A stretch of 64,000 nt of DNA from positions 248,001 through 312,000 of the forward strand of contig MCGE01000042.1 in NCBI GenBank assembly GCA_002105175.1, written 5' to 3'. The notes under the pieces are model-generated. The model was not told where the DNA came from. It made no database searches and worked only from the letters and a program-made list of their open reading frames with translations. The position numbers and the translations under genes were made by a program. Positions 1-12,291 of this stretch are shown here, one piece after another. Numbering within the stretch: the stretch's first letter is position 1; every line of letters begins with the position of its first letter. Source of the DNA: Absidia repens (taxonomy: Eukaryota > Mucoromycota > Mucoromycetes > Mucorales > Cunninghamellaceae).

Positions 1-312
1 CCATCACCCACATGACCCACAATAGACCCTTCAATAGTAGAGTTTCTCAAATCATTTTTGGTTTCATCAATAATGACGGGAAGTTGAGAGACAGGTACAA
101 CTACATCCGTCGTCCAAACCGATGCATTTTCCTTGAGCAGCGTAGAACTCCAAAGACAAATCTTGCGAGCTTCCCATAAATCTTTTTGTTCCCTTTCATC
201 CTTGGCATATTTGAAGGATCCACCTTGATGGTGTTTTGCAATGTCCGAGACCACTAAATTTGCCAATAGAAATAAAAAAATGACAGTGAGAAGGTGGAAT
301 GGGAGCATTCGG

Positions 313-356
<44 letters not shown>

Positions 357-1836
357 GAGAGGAGGAAGAATAGATTGATATACCTTTAATTTCATGATCG
401 ATTTGTGCTTGACTTCCAGCAAATTTGAAAAAGAGGGTGGGTTTGACAGCATGACCTAGTTGAGGACTTGATAAATGGATCGCACGCATCATTTCATCAT
501 CCAATAATTCAACCGCATTGATCTGCACACCAGCACGGATTAATTCAGGTACCACCGCAGCGGCATCACGGATCGTTGGGAAATCACAGACAGCAACTAC
601 GTATATATATATAAAAGCATTCATAATGAATTGATGGAATAGAAAGCCTTTTTTCGTTTATTATCAAATTTACCGGCTTCTTTTTCTGGACGCACTGCTA
701 GTTTCAATGTTGCTTCAGTCACAATGCCAAGTGTGCCTTCTGAACCAATAAACAGTCGTGTCAAGTCATACCCAGCCGAGGATTTTCTAATAACAAGTGA
801 GTTAATGGATAAGATCTACCGATGACTATTTTTCTTTTTCATTTTATTTACCTGGGTCGTTGCCGTGTTTTCACTACCTTTCCATCTGCAGTTACTACAG
901 TCAAGTTGATCACCCATTCTTTCATTGTGCCATATCTAACGGCATTGGTGCCACTGCATGACGTGCCTACCATCCCCCCAATGCACGCACCTGCAAAGAG
1001 GAAGAAGAAGAAGGAATGAAGTTAACTACTTTCCCCCTGATTTCAAAGTTCCTTTTATGAAAATTACCTGGACCAGGATCAAGTGGGAAAAATAACCCGT
1101 GATCTTTCAGTTTCAAGTTCAAATCTTCCCACTCAATGCCAGGGCCTACCACGACATCCAAATCTTCTGGGTGAAAGGCAATGATTTGATTCATATGTTC
1201 CGTAAACGAGAGACAAATCCCACCTTGAGGAGCAGAAAAATGACCTTCCAAACTTGTACCACCGGAAAATGGGATCACTGCAATACTATAAGGTTTTTGT
1301 GTGAGAATATGTATACATATATATATATATATCCCGCTTCCCGCCCAGTATCATTATTACCCGAGTTCATTGGCGATCTTGACCACTTGCACCACTTCTT
1401 CTGTGTTTCTTGGAAAAACCACAATGTTGGGTGCACCTTCGTTATGATAACTGTTGCTTGAGTAGCCATGGTTTTCTAATATATCTTCATCCACAGTGAC
1501 ATGTTCAGGCGGCAGGACTTGTTGTAAACGATGAAATGCTTTTTGCAACATGGCTTGACTAGGCCTGGTGAGAGGGGGAGGGCGGTGAGGACCCGTCGTC
1601 TCTGTTTCAGTCGTAGCATGAGTCGTTGACTGTTTTTGTTGTTGCTGTCGTAAACTATAGTCGAGTCCCACGCCCGCCAAAAAAGCTAGAGCCACCATGG
1701 GTGCCTTGGACGATGATGGCGTTGTCGTGGTTTGAGTATTGGTGCTCGCGTAGTGTCGAAGAGACGATGGTGTCAATAATAAGCGTCGGTATCCATGTTT
1801 CAAATATGATGTACGCCGTAATAATGGAAAGAGCAT
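1..1836 (-). CDS. DLD1: D-lactate dehydrogenase (cytochrome), mitochondrial, 3' end truncated by window edge
   Basis: FAD enzyme that oxidises D-lactate to pyruvate and passes electrons to cytochrome c at the mitochondrial inner membrane. Exons read on the minus strand: 1836-1361, 1285-1068, 990-852, 786-674, 596-384 and 253-1 (continuing off the window); every junction keeps phase. The start at 1836 is followed by an Arg/Ser/Thr-rich presequence and a short hydrophobic stretch ([10 protein letters not shown]), as expected for import and membrane anchoring. The FAD-binding PCMH part shows [13 protein letters not shown], then [35 protein letters not shown] and a C-terminal FAD-oxidase C domain ending here near HVGDG. 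An upstream in-frame Met at 2043 would add a T-run-encoded stretch and is not used. The intron at 254-383 contains a 40-base T run (316-355 on plus). The last part, with the FAD-oxidase C-terminus, lies outside the window. Confidence 0.93.
316..355. repeat. T(40) homopolymer inside a DLD1 intron
   Basis: Forty consecutive T on plus (A on the transcribed strand) within the intron at 254-383. Confidence 0.95.
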
Positions 1837-3754
1837 GATGAGGTTAAAAAAAAAAAAAAAAGGAAGACGGAAAGAAGAAGAAAAAAATATATTCAGAAAA
1901 ATAAACTTCTTAAAACCACCAAAAAAGGGTGCATATGTCGTTTGAAATCCCGCCTTATCGCGCGTGTGTGCGCAAAAACTATCTTCCTGCGATTCATTTA
2001 CATCGCCCACCTTCCAGGCCCAAATAATTTTCAGCATCCACACGGCAGAAACCTTTTTAGAAGGTATGTGCCTTTTTTTTTTCTAGGGAGGTATGTATAC
2101 ATACCCACACGGTATTTAAAGAAGAATACTCTTTATATTACCTAAAAACGGTGTGTGATACACTATAATCTTTATTTACTCCCCACTTTTATATTTTTGC
2201 TCCCTCACTTTCTTTTTCCTTTTCTTTTAACCCTTCTGTTTTTTTCTTCACCATTGGACGTAGATTAATGTCAGGACTAGTTTAAAAGGGTTTTCAACTC
2301 AGGGGTTACGAGATGCATGGGGAAACTCTTTCATTTTGGATTTAGATTTAGGATTTAGAACCACTATTAGCTGGCTCTTGGGGTCTTCATTAGCTCAGTT
2401 TAGTGTTAGTTTGTCCATAGATTGTAGCAACAGCTGAATAAAATATGTCTCTTTTTATATACTTTAATGAAAAGCGTCCCCTTATTCTCTCTCATGTCTT
2501 GTGAAATAGATCTATTTTTTTATTAGCGTCGCTATTTCTAATCAATGTTGACAGTTGTTGTTGTGTTTTCAATAACAGTTTCTCTTTAGTGATTCTCACG
2601 TCTTGTAACTAAATTATCTGACGTCTTACAACATTCTTTTTAGATTAGAACCCTACATACTTCCTCTGATAGATCCTCCCTTTAAAACCTTTGTTATAAT
2701 GAAACCCTCTCCTTTAGTTTTAGTATCTAACATTATGCTTTATTAAAATATGCTTGTATTATGAACCATCCTCTGAGTAATTATATAGTATACAGATACG
2801 CTATTGTATCTGTTTTGCTTGTATCCCGCCATAAATTTACTTTCAATCGCATTCTCCCCCAGATCCCCCAGCGACTGATCGACTGAGCTAGGTCACTTAA
2901 TATCAAACGTGGATCTATTCCTAATATCCAATTATAGTAATACATCTAGTCCAAGTCATGGGTGTAGCTAATGATGTACTATTATGCATATTTCTCTGCT
3001 TTCTTGCTAGCAGAGTGCCATAAAAAAAATCCAACGAAACTGAACATACTGTATATCTCCAGCTTGCTTTTTTTTCTTTTTTTTTTTTTTGAGCTTGCAT
3101 GTGTTATAATAAAAAAAGTTACTGAACTGACTGAAGTTGACTCCAAGGGATTGATTCCTTCAAAATTCACACTTCAACTGTCTCCTGATACCTATCTAGT
3201 ACATTATTCTTGTTTAAATCCCGCGCAGAATCCTTTTTGAATTTGAGATTGCAAAGAGGGAGTGTTCAGAGACATGTCCTCCATTACAGTGGAGAATATA
3301 AATGATTTGCAACAAATAAGGCCAACCTTCTTCTTGAATGGACTATACTAACAGTTTTGCCAGCTAACTACGAAACGTACCCTAGAAAATCAATCCCAAT
3401 AATTGATTTGGATGATTTTTCACGCATAGCTCACACGCATCATGCCCTTTATCATAGGCGACACTTGTCAAAAACTCCTACTGTAATACAAACTCTTGAT
3501 ACCCTGCTAAAATAAAACTAACCAGCCTGCCTTTGTCATCATTGTATATTCTTAATCCTCATTAGGAATAAATCCTCCTCAGTTAATCGCCATATAATCC
3601 CAAAATATGACCACCCGTCACCTCAACTATGTCTACTGAAACAAAAAGTAAATCATTTCCGTTTTGACATTTCTGTAATCGCTTTTTTTATTTTATTTTG
3701 ATTTTGAAAGTAGACTAACTAAATTATGCTACACTACGCTACTTCTAATTTGCT
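1837..3754. other. Intergenic region, no supported gene
   Basis: AT-rich spacer between the DLD1 start and the 3' end of the transhydrogenase gene. It holds one copy of the dispersed repeat family (about 2155-2780). ORFs here (for example around 2971-3240) are short, T-run driven and unlike any family I recognise. Confidence 0.7.
2155..2780 (+). repeat. Dispersed intergenic repeat, copy A
   Basis: About 0.6 kb, no ORF. It shares with copies B-F an ordered set of blocks: a T/C-rich leader ending TTCACCATT, GTCAGGACTAGTTT, GATGCATGGGGAAAC, CTTCATTAGCT, GAATAAAATATGTC, and an end block resembling AACCATCCTCTGA. The CACGTG-containing 5' end seen in other copies is not recognisable here, so this copy looks truncated or diverged. 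Boundaries are approximate. Confidence 0.75.
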
Positions 3755-5605
3755 CTAGTAGTTGGACATGGATTTTTCAAAGATAGTGGCCAATTGTTCC
3801 GCCGCTGGTTCACCAGCAGGGGCCAATTTTGTCACACGATGTTGAGGTAAAGCACCTTCCACCAAAGCGGGAATGTAAGAACTGTCATAACCCAGAGCAC
3901 CCAAACCGTTAGGGACGCCCAAATCTTCCAAGAAGCGAGTCAATTTTTCGGCCAATACTTCACCAGCCATGCTTTCCTTGATGTTGGCGGGATCAGCTCC
4001 GAAGGCAGCAGCAGCATCAACATGGCGATCAGGACAGGCGTCGGCAGTGAATCGGAAGACGGAAGGAGCAGTCAAGGCAACGGATACACCGTGAGGCTAC
4101 AAAAATTAAAAAAAAAAAAGTAAGCACACAAATAAATAGTCTTAAATAGGAGATACACATACGATTCCCACAATCTTTTCTCTTAGTCATCCTTAACTTA
4201 CAACAATGGCATGATCAACATTGTAACCGGGATGCTTGTAGGTCTTGTTCAAACCAGAAATAGGGTAACTCAAACCGTGGCAAAGATGGACACCCTTATC
4301 ATAAAAAAAAAAAAAAAAAGTCAGTACAAAGATTTATTATAACCACACAAATCAGTACTATCATCCCCCCTTTCATTTCTTCATTTACTACTTACAGCAT
4401 TTCCGAATCCAATACCGGCAAAAGTGGCAGCCAACAACATTTGACTTTGAGCTTCAAAATCACTAGGATCCTTCACAGCGCGAGGGAGGTATTTGACGAC
4501 CATACGGAGAGCATGGAGTGACCAGACATCACTGATGGGGTTTGAACCTTGGTAAGCAGGACGTAAAATAGGGTCCGCTGGACGAGGCGAACGTTGGTTG
4601 TAAGGTAAGGCGGTGTAAGATTCCAATGAGTGACATAACACATCCAAACCGGAGGCAGCGTGGACTTGAGAAGGCATGGAGCGAGTATTCAAAGGATCCA
4701 CAATACCCAACAAAGGCTTGAGAGCACGATGGGCAATACCGGTCTTGGTCTTCAATGGTTCATAATCGAAAATAGCGGTACCGGTGGTTTCAGAGCCAGT
4801 ACCAGCAGTGGTGGGAATGGCAATCAAAGGCTTGAGCGATTTACGGATAGGGAGACCTTTACCAATAGGAGCATTGACAAAGTCCAAAAGGTCCGCCTCG
4901 GGGTGAGCACTGTAAAGACTAGCAGCCTTGGCGGTATCCATCACCGAACCACCACCAACAGCAACAAAGGCGTCAGGGTTGTTGTGACGAGCAAAATCGA
5001 TAGCACTCTTGAAACTACCATCAGTAGGTTCCACACGAACAGTATCATACAATACATAGTTCACATTGTTTTGTTCCAAGGATTGGATCACCGCCTTGAG
5101 AGGATGTAATTTGGCAATCTACAATGTTCGTTTCAAAAGGGTAGAGAAATAAAAAAAAAAAATTAGCTGTTATCATAGAGGCATAGCATTATCCAATAAC
5201 TTACGTTTGAGTCAGTGTAAACAGCAACTTTCTTCGCCTTGAGATTGTTGAGATCTTTACCAACTTCACTATATTTTGCGTAAGAAAAGAAGAGAAAGAA
5301 CGAAATAGGATGAGCGAAGGCGAGTTCTTACTTTCAGCCGCGCGGTCCATGGCCATTGTGAAATGTACTTACGCAGTGACACCAGGACCAAAACGAATAT
5401 TACTAGCAGCCATTTCAAAAGCATAATCGGTGTTGTTGTCTTGGGCAGAAGCGTAATTGCGACCGTACTTGAGCATGTTACTGAAGGAAGCAGCAGTAGG
5501 GGCAAAGTGAGAATGAGCGTGAGAGTGACATGGACAACTGTTAGATCCTGCTTGTAAAAGACCTAATAGGTTGACAACTTTAGAACGAGAAGCGGCGGCA
5601 GCCAT
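3755..5605 (-). CDS. Hydroxyacid-oxoacid transhydrogenase, mitochondrial (iron-type alcohol dehydrogenase family)
   Basis: Catalyses cofactor-independent oxidation of 4-hydroxybutyrate to succinate semialdehyde coupled to reduction of 2-oxoglutarate (ADHFE1/HOT type), in mitochondria. Five exons on minus: 5605-5373, 5268-5205, 5118-4396, 4294-4202, 4096-3755, giving 484 residues with all phases consistent. The N-terminus (Ala/Ser/Arg-rich, few acids) fits a targeting peptide. Recognisable blocks: [28 protein letters not shown] (nucleotide/substrate loop), [19 protein letters not shown], the metal-site block [32 protein letters not shown] and a C-terminus [10 protein letters not shown]. Length and block order match ADHFE1 rather than generic bacterial-type ADHs. 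The two nearest genes are unrelated. Assignment to the HOT subfamily rests on these blocks; the reaction itself is inferred from the family. Confidence 0.93.
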
Positions 5606-6289
5606 GGCTGAAAAGATGAATAAATAGAGAGGGGTAAAGTAATGTAAAAGAAGAAGAAAAAAGAGGAAAAAAAGAGGAAAAAGAGGTCTAAAATAAAATA
5701 AAAAGGGTGTGCGCTCCGCTCGCCCCGCAACTTAAATAAGTACCCCGTGGGAATTATTTCTGTTGGAAGGAGAATAATGAATCCGGACGTACGTACCACA
5801 TTCGAACATATTCACCTTTCAGTTCTCAAAATCCCCACCCAATTCATTTCTTATTGAAATAGAGTAAGCAACTACTTTATCACTTTGATAATAAAAACAA
5901 TCAAGGCATTGCAATAATCTGCCTTCAGCCGTATTATGGTTTGAAATCCAGACTCCTTTTTTGGTGTAATTTTGATTTGAAGGCGCTTTTTTTTCGTGAG
6001 AGTGCGGGGAGCGATCATCAGTGAAAAATCATCCGGCAATGATTTTAGGCAGAGCAAATATCATCCTATTACTAAAAAAAAAAAGCATTCCCCAGCTCTA
6101 TTATCAACATCGGTCCAACTAAATTCACCATCACTACAGTATTATTATATCATAATCATAGTCACAAAATAGTCAATGCGTATTTTTGAATTCTTTATTA
6201 AAAATAATAATATGTAAATTGGAGGGGGAGGGAGTTGAATACGTAAACTAATAAAGAGATTAAATAAATCTATGTCTAATAATTCTATT
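5606..6289. other. Intergenic region, transhydrogenase promoter side
   Basis: 684 bp between the transhydrogenase start and the end of the ITC1-like gene, both on minus. A pyrimidine-rich tract (minus-strand sense) lies just upstream of the start (about 5640-5700). No coding evidence. Confidence 0.6.
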
Positions 6290-9200
6290 CTATTTCGCTA
6301 GCTTGTTTGTGTACGAGAACCATGAGCCAGCAGAGTACTGTGGAGTCGTTTTTGTTCTTGTGCTACGACGGGTCACTTCAACAGTTGGTGTTTGTCGTTC
6401 CTAGTTGAATTAAATAAACATGATGAATGATCAATTCTGCTTTTCCATACTGTAGTCACCCCCCCCCTTTTTTAACTCTTACTGATAAATGTTTCTTCAT
6501 GCCAGCCACAAGTCCAGGTAAGTGTTTCTGTAGTTCTCTTTTCAAAACATATTCACGCACACCTTTTGGATTTAACCATGCCAATAAATCATTCAACTAA
6601 TACATAATAACAATGATAACAGTAAGTTGGTAACTTGATTTCATGTTCTTTGTGGGTTGTTTTTTTTCAGACTTACGATATCCGGATCATCAAAGGATTC
6701 CCACCATTCTAAATGATCATCACCGACCATACGGTTGATTTCTTTCTCTAATATAATCGCCTTATCGGACAAACCTTGGTGTTCCATCAATTGACACATA
6801 AAGGACAACCCCCCTCCATGCCCGCATAAAGAAGTTGTTGAATCACTTTCCACGGCGGAATCGGACAATAACATTGATAGATCTGCAATACTAGGACTTT
6901 GCACAAATAGTTTTCCAGATCCATGTGAGTGTCCACCACCAATATTGTCCAAATAGTAGTATCGGTTGTAAAACCTGTCTCGACCCAATGGTTTGAATCG
7001 CAGTGTACTATACTTTCGCATATCCCGTTCCACTTGCTCATGCTATTTAAAGTGATTATCTTTAATACAGTATTCTTTTTTCATCCTATGCCTGTCTTTA
7101 ATTTATTACCTTCTTTTGAACCAGACGCTCTTCATTTTCCAATTTCTTGCGCGCAAGAGATCTAGCCTTCAATTCTTGACTTCTTTCACGTGCTTCTTGT
7201 CGCTGTTGGTGATATAATTTTTTGCGTTTGGCTTCCCGTTCGTCACGTTCCATTTGCTTTCGTTTCAATATAGCTTGTCGAGATTCGTGCCTTGACACAT
7301 GAGCTGCTTCCTTTTGTATCCGGGTACTATCATATATGATAACAGATCAATTGAATAAAAAGAAAACGAGTCCAAATCCTTGTTTTTCTTAATTTCTACA
7401 ATTTACTTACATGCTTTCTTCATCTTCGCTGTCATCATCAGAATCATCGCCGGTTTCACTTTCTTCAGCATCAGGCTCCGCATTTGAATTGTCTTCAAAT
7501 TGCTTTTCAAGTTCATTTCGATCGGCATTACTACAAAATAAAAAATAAATAAAAAATAAACAACATCAGCAACGGTCAATAATAGTTTGATTCTTCATGC
7601 TTGCTACGTACATTCGTTTCCGTTCACGATTGATTTCGATTTTTTGTTTCCGTAGTTCCGTCAATTGCTCTTGACAATCCTCCATATAGTTCCTAAATAG
7701 TAACAGGTAACAGAGATAAGTATTGAATACACTAACACCAGTACCTTTCCAGTTGATCGTATTCTGTGGACTTACTTGATATCAGTGGTCTCATTAGCAG
7801 CGTGAACCAATAGTTGTAAAATCGTCAACTTGTCTTTCAAACCAAGGTGTAGATAAGCTTGTTCCCTGTCTTCCAAGGTAGATTTCATACGAGGTACCAA
7901 ACGGCATAGGATAGCATCAAATGTAGTGATGTTTTCATCCATATCAATAGCCAACTAAATAAATAGAGACAGCATCATAACCCCATGAAAAAAAGGGTCA
8001 ATACAAAGTTTCATCATGTTGTTATTACTTCTGACTTACATCATTAATACATCCAATCAATACATCTTCCCAGCCTTTGCGTTCATTGCCCACCGGAATA
8101 GGTCTGGCATCCCAATCTTCGCCGATCCTGATCACTTCTGCACTTGCACAACCACGATCTAAACATACGTCCTTGCCTTGTTGGTGTTGATGTTGTTGTT
8201 TTCGTGTTGTTTCCTTGGGTGTATGTTTGCGACCATTCAAAGTTGCCTTGTTTCCGTTTTGCTGGATTTTCGTACTATGCATGTCGCTTTCATCGTTACT
8301 ACTACTACCGTCTTCATTGTCATTGTCACTAGTTGATGATTGATCGTCTTCCCCATTGAGGTGTAATACTTCGCGATGTTGGTGAGAAGCCAATAAGGGA
8401 GCACGAGGAAAACCAGTAGAAAATGCAATGGTGCTTGGTAGAGGTAATGGAGGGGGTTGCTGACCAGGCTTCAATCGGTATCGGATAATACAGTTCAACA
8501 ATGCCACAATAGATTCATAAACCATTTCGCCTTTTTGATTCACAGAAGTATGACGGAGGGCCAACTCAAAATCATTGAGGTTGAAGGGAGAAAGGCACAA
8601 AGGTCGAGAGAAGACATTGAGAAAGCTCCACACCATCAAAAAGGGACCGAAACAATCAGAAGCCACGGTTTCGTGTGAAGGTTGAGGACGTGTTGGTAAA
8701 TCACCTGTAGGATTCGGCACCGTCTTGGATTCATTGCCAGTACCAGGAGACATATCCAAGAGAACAGTAGAGTCGATGATAGGTGGGTTTCGTCGGTATG
8801 CAGGCAGGTCCAAATCTTCCATGGGATATTTCAATGATGCTTCCAGTTTTCTAAATTCCTCCAGTCTGCTTTTTTCTGTCACTTGAGCCGGTGCCGATGT
8901 TATTGTTCCCGTTTCCAGTTCCTTCCGTCTTTCAGCTGCTGCTAATGCACGCATTTTTCTTGATTTGCTGTAGGCTAATGTCTTTGCTGCTTCCAGATCT
9001 TGAGGTAAAGTCGTATCAATATCGAATCGTTTAGCTAGTTGATCCTATAAGAAAAAAAAGGGGGGGATCAATACAACAGGCCATTTTCCTTGCTGTTTGC
9101 CCTGATTCTTCCTTTTAACTTACATTGACAATCCATGGAGCCCCCATATAAGTTTCTTTGGTAGTTGCTTCACGTAAAAATTTCTTGAGTAGGTTTTTGG

Positions 9201-10104
9201 AAAATGCTAATCGATCACGTCTACAATGATAATAAATAAGTGAATAAAACGATTGCTGTATAGCCGACCTCTAATAATCCAGTCCTTACTTGATATCCTT
9301 GCGTTCGACCATACCGATGTAGTCGTCCATGCCTTCAAAATCTTCATCCAGAAGCTGCACTTTGTACTTGACTTCGTCCGATGTTTGGTCCGTAAGGGGA
9401 GGCACTTCCAGAATGCGGGCAGAGTACCTAGTGAAATAGCATAAAAAAAAAAGGTTAACTTCAATTTAAAGTCGAGAAAACTAAAAGGCATCTCAAATCA
9501 CGAATCACCACTTACAATACGCCATCGTCCCATATACAATCCACCTGCTCACCAGATACGAATCGATCGACAAAGTAACTGTGCACATCTTCCACTACTG
9601 CGTCAAGTCGAGCCTTCTCTACAAAATCAATAATTGAAAAGGACGGTGTAAGAGAGGCTACCGTTATTGCAACTTTCGATTCACTTACGGAACTGGGTAC
9701 GTTGTAAGACGACTTTCTGAAGTTCTTCCGGGAGCTTGGTTTGTACTTTGCGTTTTTCGACCTGTTCACTTTCAAGAGCTTTCGCGTATGTGATGTTGGA
9801 TCGTCCAGTGAATTCGCATTGCCAAATGGGGCGTTTGTAAAGAGTGATGCGTTCCAAGTAGGTTCTACGATAGAAAAAAAAAAAAAAAAAAGTCAAGGTA
9901 GCATACAGGTACATAATAAAAGGAACATACTAGTAACAAGCAGTATGATGATAAGAATAATAATAAAAAAGGATACGGATAGTCATCGAAGATTTCATGT
10001 GTCAATTGAGAATACCAAACTGTGCAGGCTTTGGATGCTTTGTCTTTCAGATCAAGGGGAGGAGGATCGATCAGAGGGAACGGTTTTCTTTTCAAAAGAG
10101 GCAT
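6290..10104 (-). CDS. ACF1/ITC1-like subunit of ISWI chromatin remodeller (WAC, DDT and WHIM domains)
   Basis: Non-catalytic partner of ISWI ATPases that sets nucleosome spacing, nuclear. Thirteen exons on minus: 10104-9977, 9864-9689, 9618-9516, 9427-9290, 9220-9124, 9044-8040, 7954-7776, 7692-7612, 7530-7411, 7326-7110, 7042-6677, 6596-6483, 6400-6290; 944 residues, all phases consistent. Residues ~1-130 form a WAC region (MPLLKRKPF start; YLERITLYKRPIWQCEFTGRS). A DDT-like helix set is at ~345-400 (FGPFLMVWSFLNVF, LSPFNLNDFELAL). Around 570-605 the WHIM1-like segment LKDKLTILQLLVHA appears, followed by an acidic stretch (exon 9), a long Arg/Lys/Glu-rich coiled coil (exon 10) and a WHIM2/WSD-like block PLGRDRFYNRYYYLDNIGGG. 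The domain order is that of ITC1/ACF1/BAZ1 proteins; no PHD or bromodomain is present, as in yeast Itc1. A poly-acidic/Ser linker (exon 6 end) is specific to this protein. Confidence 0.88.
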
Positions 10105-10670
10105 CTAGAATAAAATGAAGAAAACAAGAAAGATATGATGAGAATGAGAGGTAGATTCGAAAACAAAGGAGAAACATAAAAGTGGCTTAAAAAACGCGAC
10201 CATACAGTGATTTAGCCAGGCAAAAAAAAAGCCCATACAACATATAATGCTTTACCTTGTAAGCTTCCTTGTATCAAAGTCGAGAGCAGGATAGATCAAA
10301 TATAAATATAAAAATACTTATTGAAGATCAAGTCAAGAGAAAAAGAAGGGGAAGAGTAGAGGTAAAAAAAAAAAAAAAACGTATCGTTTGTTGGGAACAG
10401 GAGGCAAAGAATAGGAAAGTGAAAAAAAAAAAAAATACGCTTATATGAGCGGAGTTGAATTATTTGCCTACAAAAAATCAATGGTAAGACCAGTGTACAA
10501 AATCAACAGATACAAGCAAGCAATAAAAACAAAAAAAAAACGATACAGCATATACTGTGAAATCAAATTCATTTTATTTTAAGTTTTGTGAAAGATAACA
10601 ACATGATAAAATAAATAGATATTGAAGACTACACTAAAATGTAATAGGGAGGTTCTGAATAGAGTTGCAC
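10105..10670. other. Intergenic region between ITC1-like start and eL37 end
   Basis: 566 bp, AT-rich with several A runs (for example 10363-10379 and 10423-10435). It should contain the ITC1-like promoter and the eL37 3' UTR. I see no gene. Confidence 0.6.
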
Positions 10671-11408
10671 TTAAGCAGTGGCAGCCTTCTTGGCTTGAGT
10701 ACCTAATTAATTCAATAAAAAAAATCAGTTACACGCTCTACCGTGTTGTCCCTTGGAAGAATCATTTCCCACTTACCTTCACGGAAACCGTTCTTGAAAC
10801 GGCTGTGGACAACCTTCAAGTAACGCATACGACCAGTACCGGTGGTCTTTCTTCTCTTGCCTTTTTCGGACCAGTTGACTATACAGTAGAAAATTTAAAA
10901 AAAAATTGTGAGCATATAACTGAAAACCATTATATATTGATATTATTTAAAGGACTTACAGGATCGAATCTTGGCAGCGGGGTAGCCACATTGGGCACAA
11001 GTCTTCTTTTGCTTGTGGTAAGAGCGATCACCGCAACGACGGCACAAAGTGTGGGACTTGGTGTGGCGTTTACCAAACGAAGAGGTACCCTTAGTCTATT
11101 TGTCGAGAATGAAAAAAACAAGTATGCAAGATAGGTCAGTATTTGATTCAAACAGCCGCAAGTCTATATAGTTCCACTTCCTCCCCATGTAACCATCCCG
11201 CCAACATATCAATTACATTTAGTGTAATGAGTTTGCTAATTGTGTTTATATCCTTTTTTTTCCACCCCATCCATCCATCCCATTCATCTATTCATCCATC
11301 TAACTACATATACATATCTATCCTTTCCATCCATAGATACCATCATAATATTCTCTATCCATGTATCCATCCTCTAATCTTTTGTTTTCGTCTGTATGTC
11401 ATTACCAT
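10671..11408 (-). CDS. RPL37: 60S ribosomal protein eL37 (L37)
   Basis: Small zinc-finger protein of the large cytosolic ribosomal subunit. Coding exons on minus: 11095-10960, 10878-10777, 10702-10671, plus an initiator exon. The peptide after the initiator begins [22 protein letters not shown] and continues with [20 protein letters not shown], giving the C4 zinc site (CxxC ... CxxC), then [20 protein letters not shown]; about 90 residues, as usual. Exon 2 begins exactly at the residue after Met, so the first coding exon is a lone ATG, as in animal RPL37 genes. The best candidate is ATG at 11408-11406 followed by a GTAATG donor, giving a ~310-bp first intron; ATG|GT also occurs near 11340 and 11193, so the start is uncertain. 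The first intron contains an (ATCC)n-like microsatellite (about 11260-11330). Confidence 0.9.
11260..11330. repeat. CATC/ATCC-rich microsatellite in eL37 first intron
   Basis: Imperfect repetition of CCATCC, ATTCATC and CCATCTA words over about 70 bases, then further CCATCC words to about 11375. It sits in the long first intron of the eL37 model. Confidence 0.6.
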
Positions 11409-11965
11409 ATTGGATATGTAAAAGTGAAAGGAAGAACTTGCTCACTTTGGAAATTCAATGGTGGTTTTCAGCAACACCCTCCTCCGAGCGGTGATTGAAA
11501 TGTGGGAAAAGAGTCCGACTGAGATTTACCCTATTCAAAATCAAAACAAAAACCTACCACTTACAATATCTCCCCACCTTGAATCTTGGGGAATGGTGAA
11601 GGTCAACATTCTCATCCAAATTCAATAAATCATTCATTCCTATCAAATGATGCCTTGTTTCTGTGGATTAGAATAATACAAGGTTATGGTAATGGTGCAC
11701 AAAAGATGATGTGGACAATATTTCGTCATGTGTTTTGATGATGCCTTTACCTTGTATAAGTTGATGATGATAATAAAGACTGAGCAGTCAAAAAATAAAA
11801 AAAGGTTTATTTCATAAAATAATATATAAAAAGACAAAAATTGAGAAATGGGGGCGGTGAAGGGTTGGGGTAAAACTAGACTACATTGATAAATACATAA
11901 AAGATAACCCCCTAAACTATTGAATAAACTACAAGGTGGATGTACACATACAAATTGAACATTGA
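11409..11965. other. Intergenic region upstream of eL37
   Basis: 557 bp. On the minus strand there is a pyrimidine tract around 11500-11520 of the kind seen at ribosomal-protein transcription starts, and a good splice-donor-like word (ATTGTAAGTGG, near 11560), so a 5' UTR intron for eL37 is possible. No other coding evidence. Confidence 0.5.
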
Positions 11966-12252
11966 TTACGTAGCCTTGGCCAGGCCAACTCTATCGTTTC
12001 CAAGATCATATACACTGTAGTACTTGCGGAGGAATACATCACCAACTATAAATTAAAATTAAAAAGGATGCAGGGAAATAGTTAGCAAACACGTCACGAG
12101 TACAGAAAGCAATGGAAACAAAAGTAGAATAGGGTTAACTTACCAATCCACAATGGGCCAGCTGGAGCAGGAATGTCCATTCTAGTAAAGAAAACATGAC
12201 AATGAGCATTTTGTGTTTCATAATGTTGATGATCAAAACAACGTAAAACATT

Positions 12253-12291
<39 letters not shown>

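Noticed and set aside
1837..2043. In-frame upstream extension of DLD1 to a Met at 2043
   Set aside because: The added peptide is encoded mainly by homopolymer and UTR-like sequence; the Met at 1836 begins a proper mitochondrial presequence.
11736..11795. Box C/D snoRNA-like words (TGATGAT ... CTGA)
   Set aside because: No terminal stem and no identifiable guide; TGATGA words are common in this AT-rich sequence.
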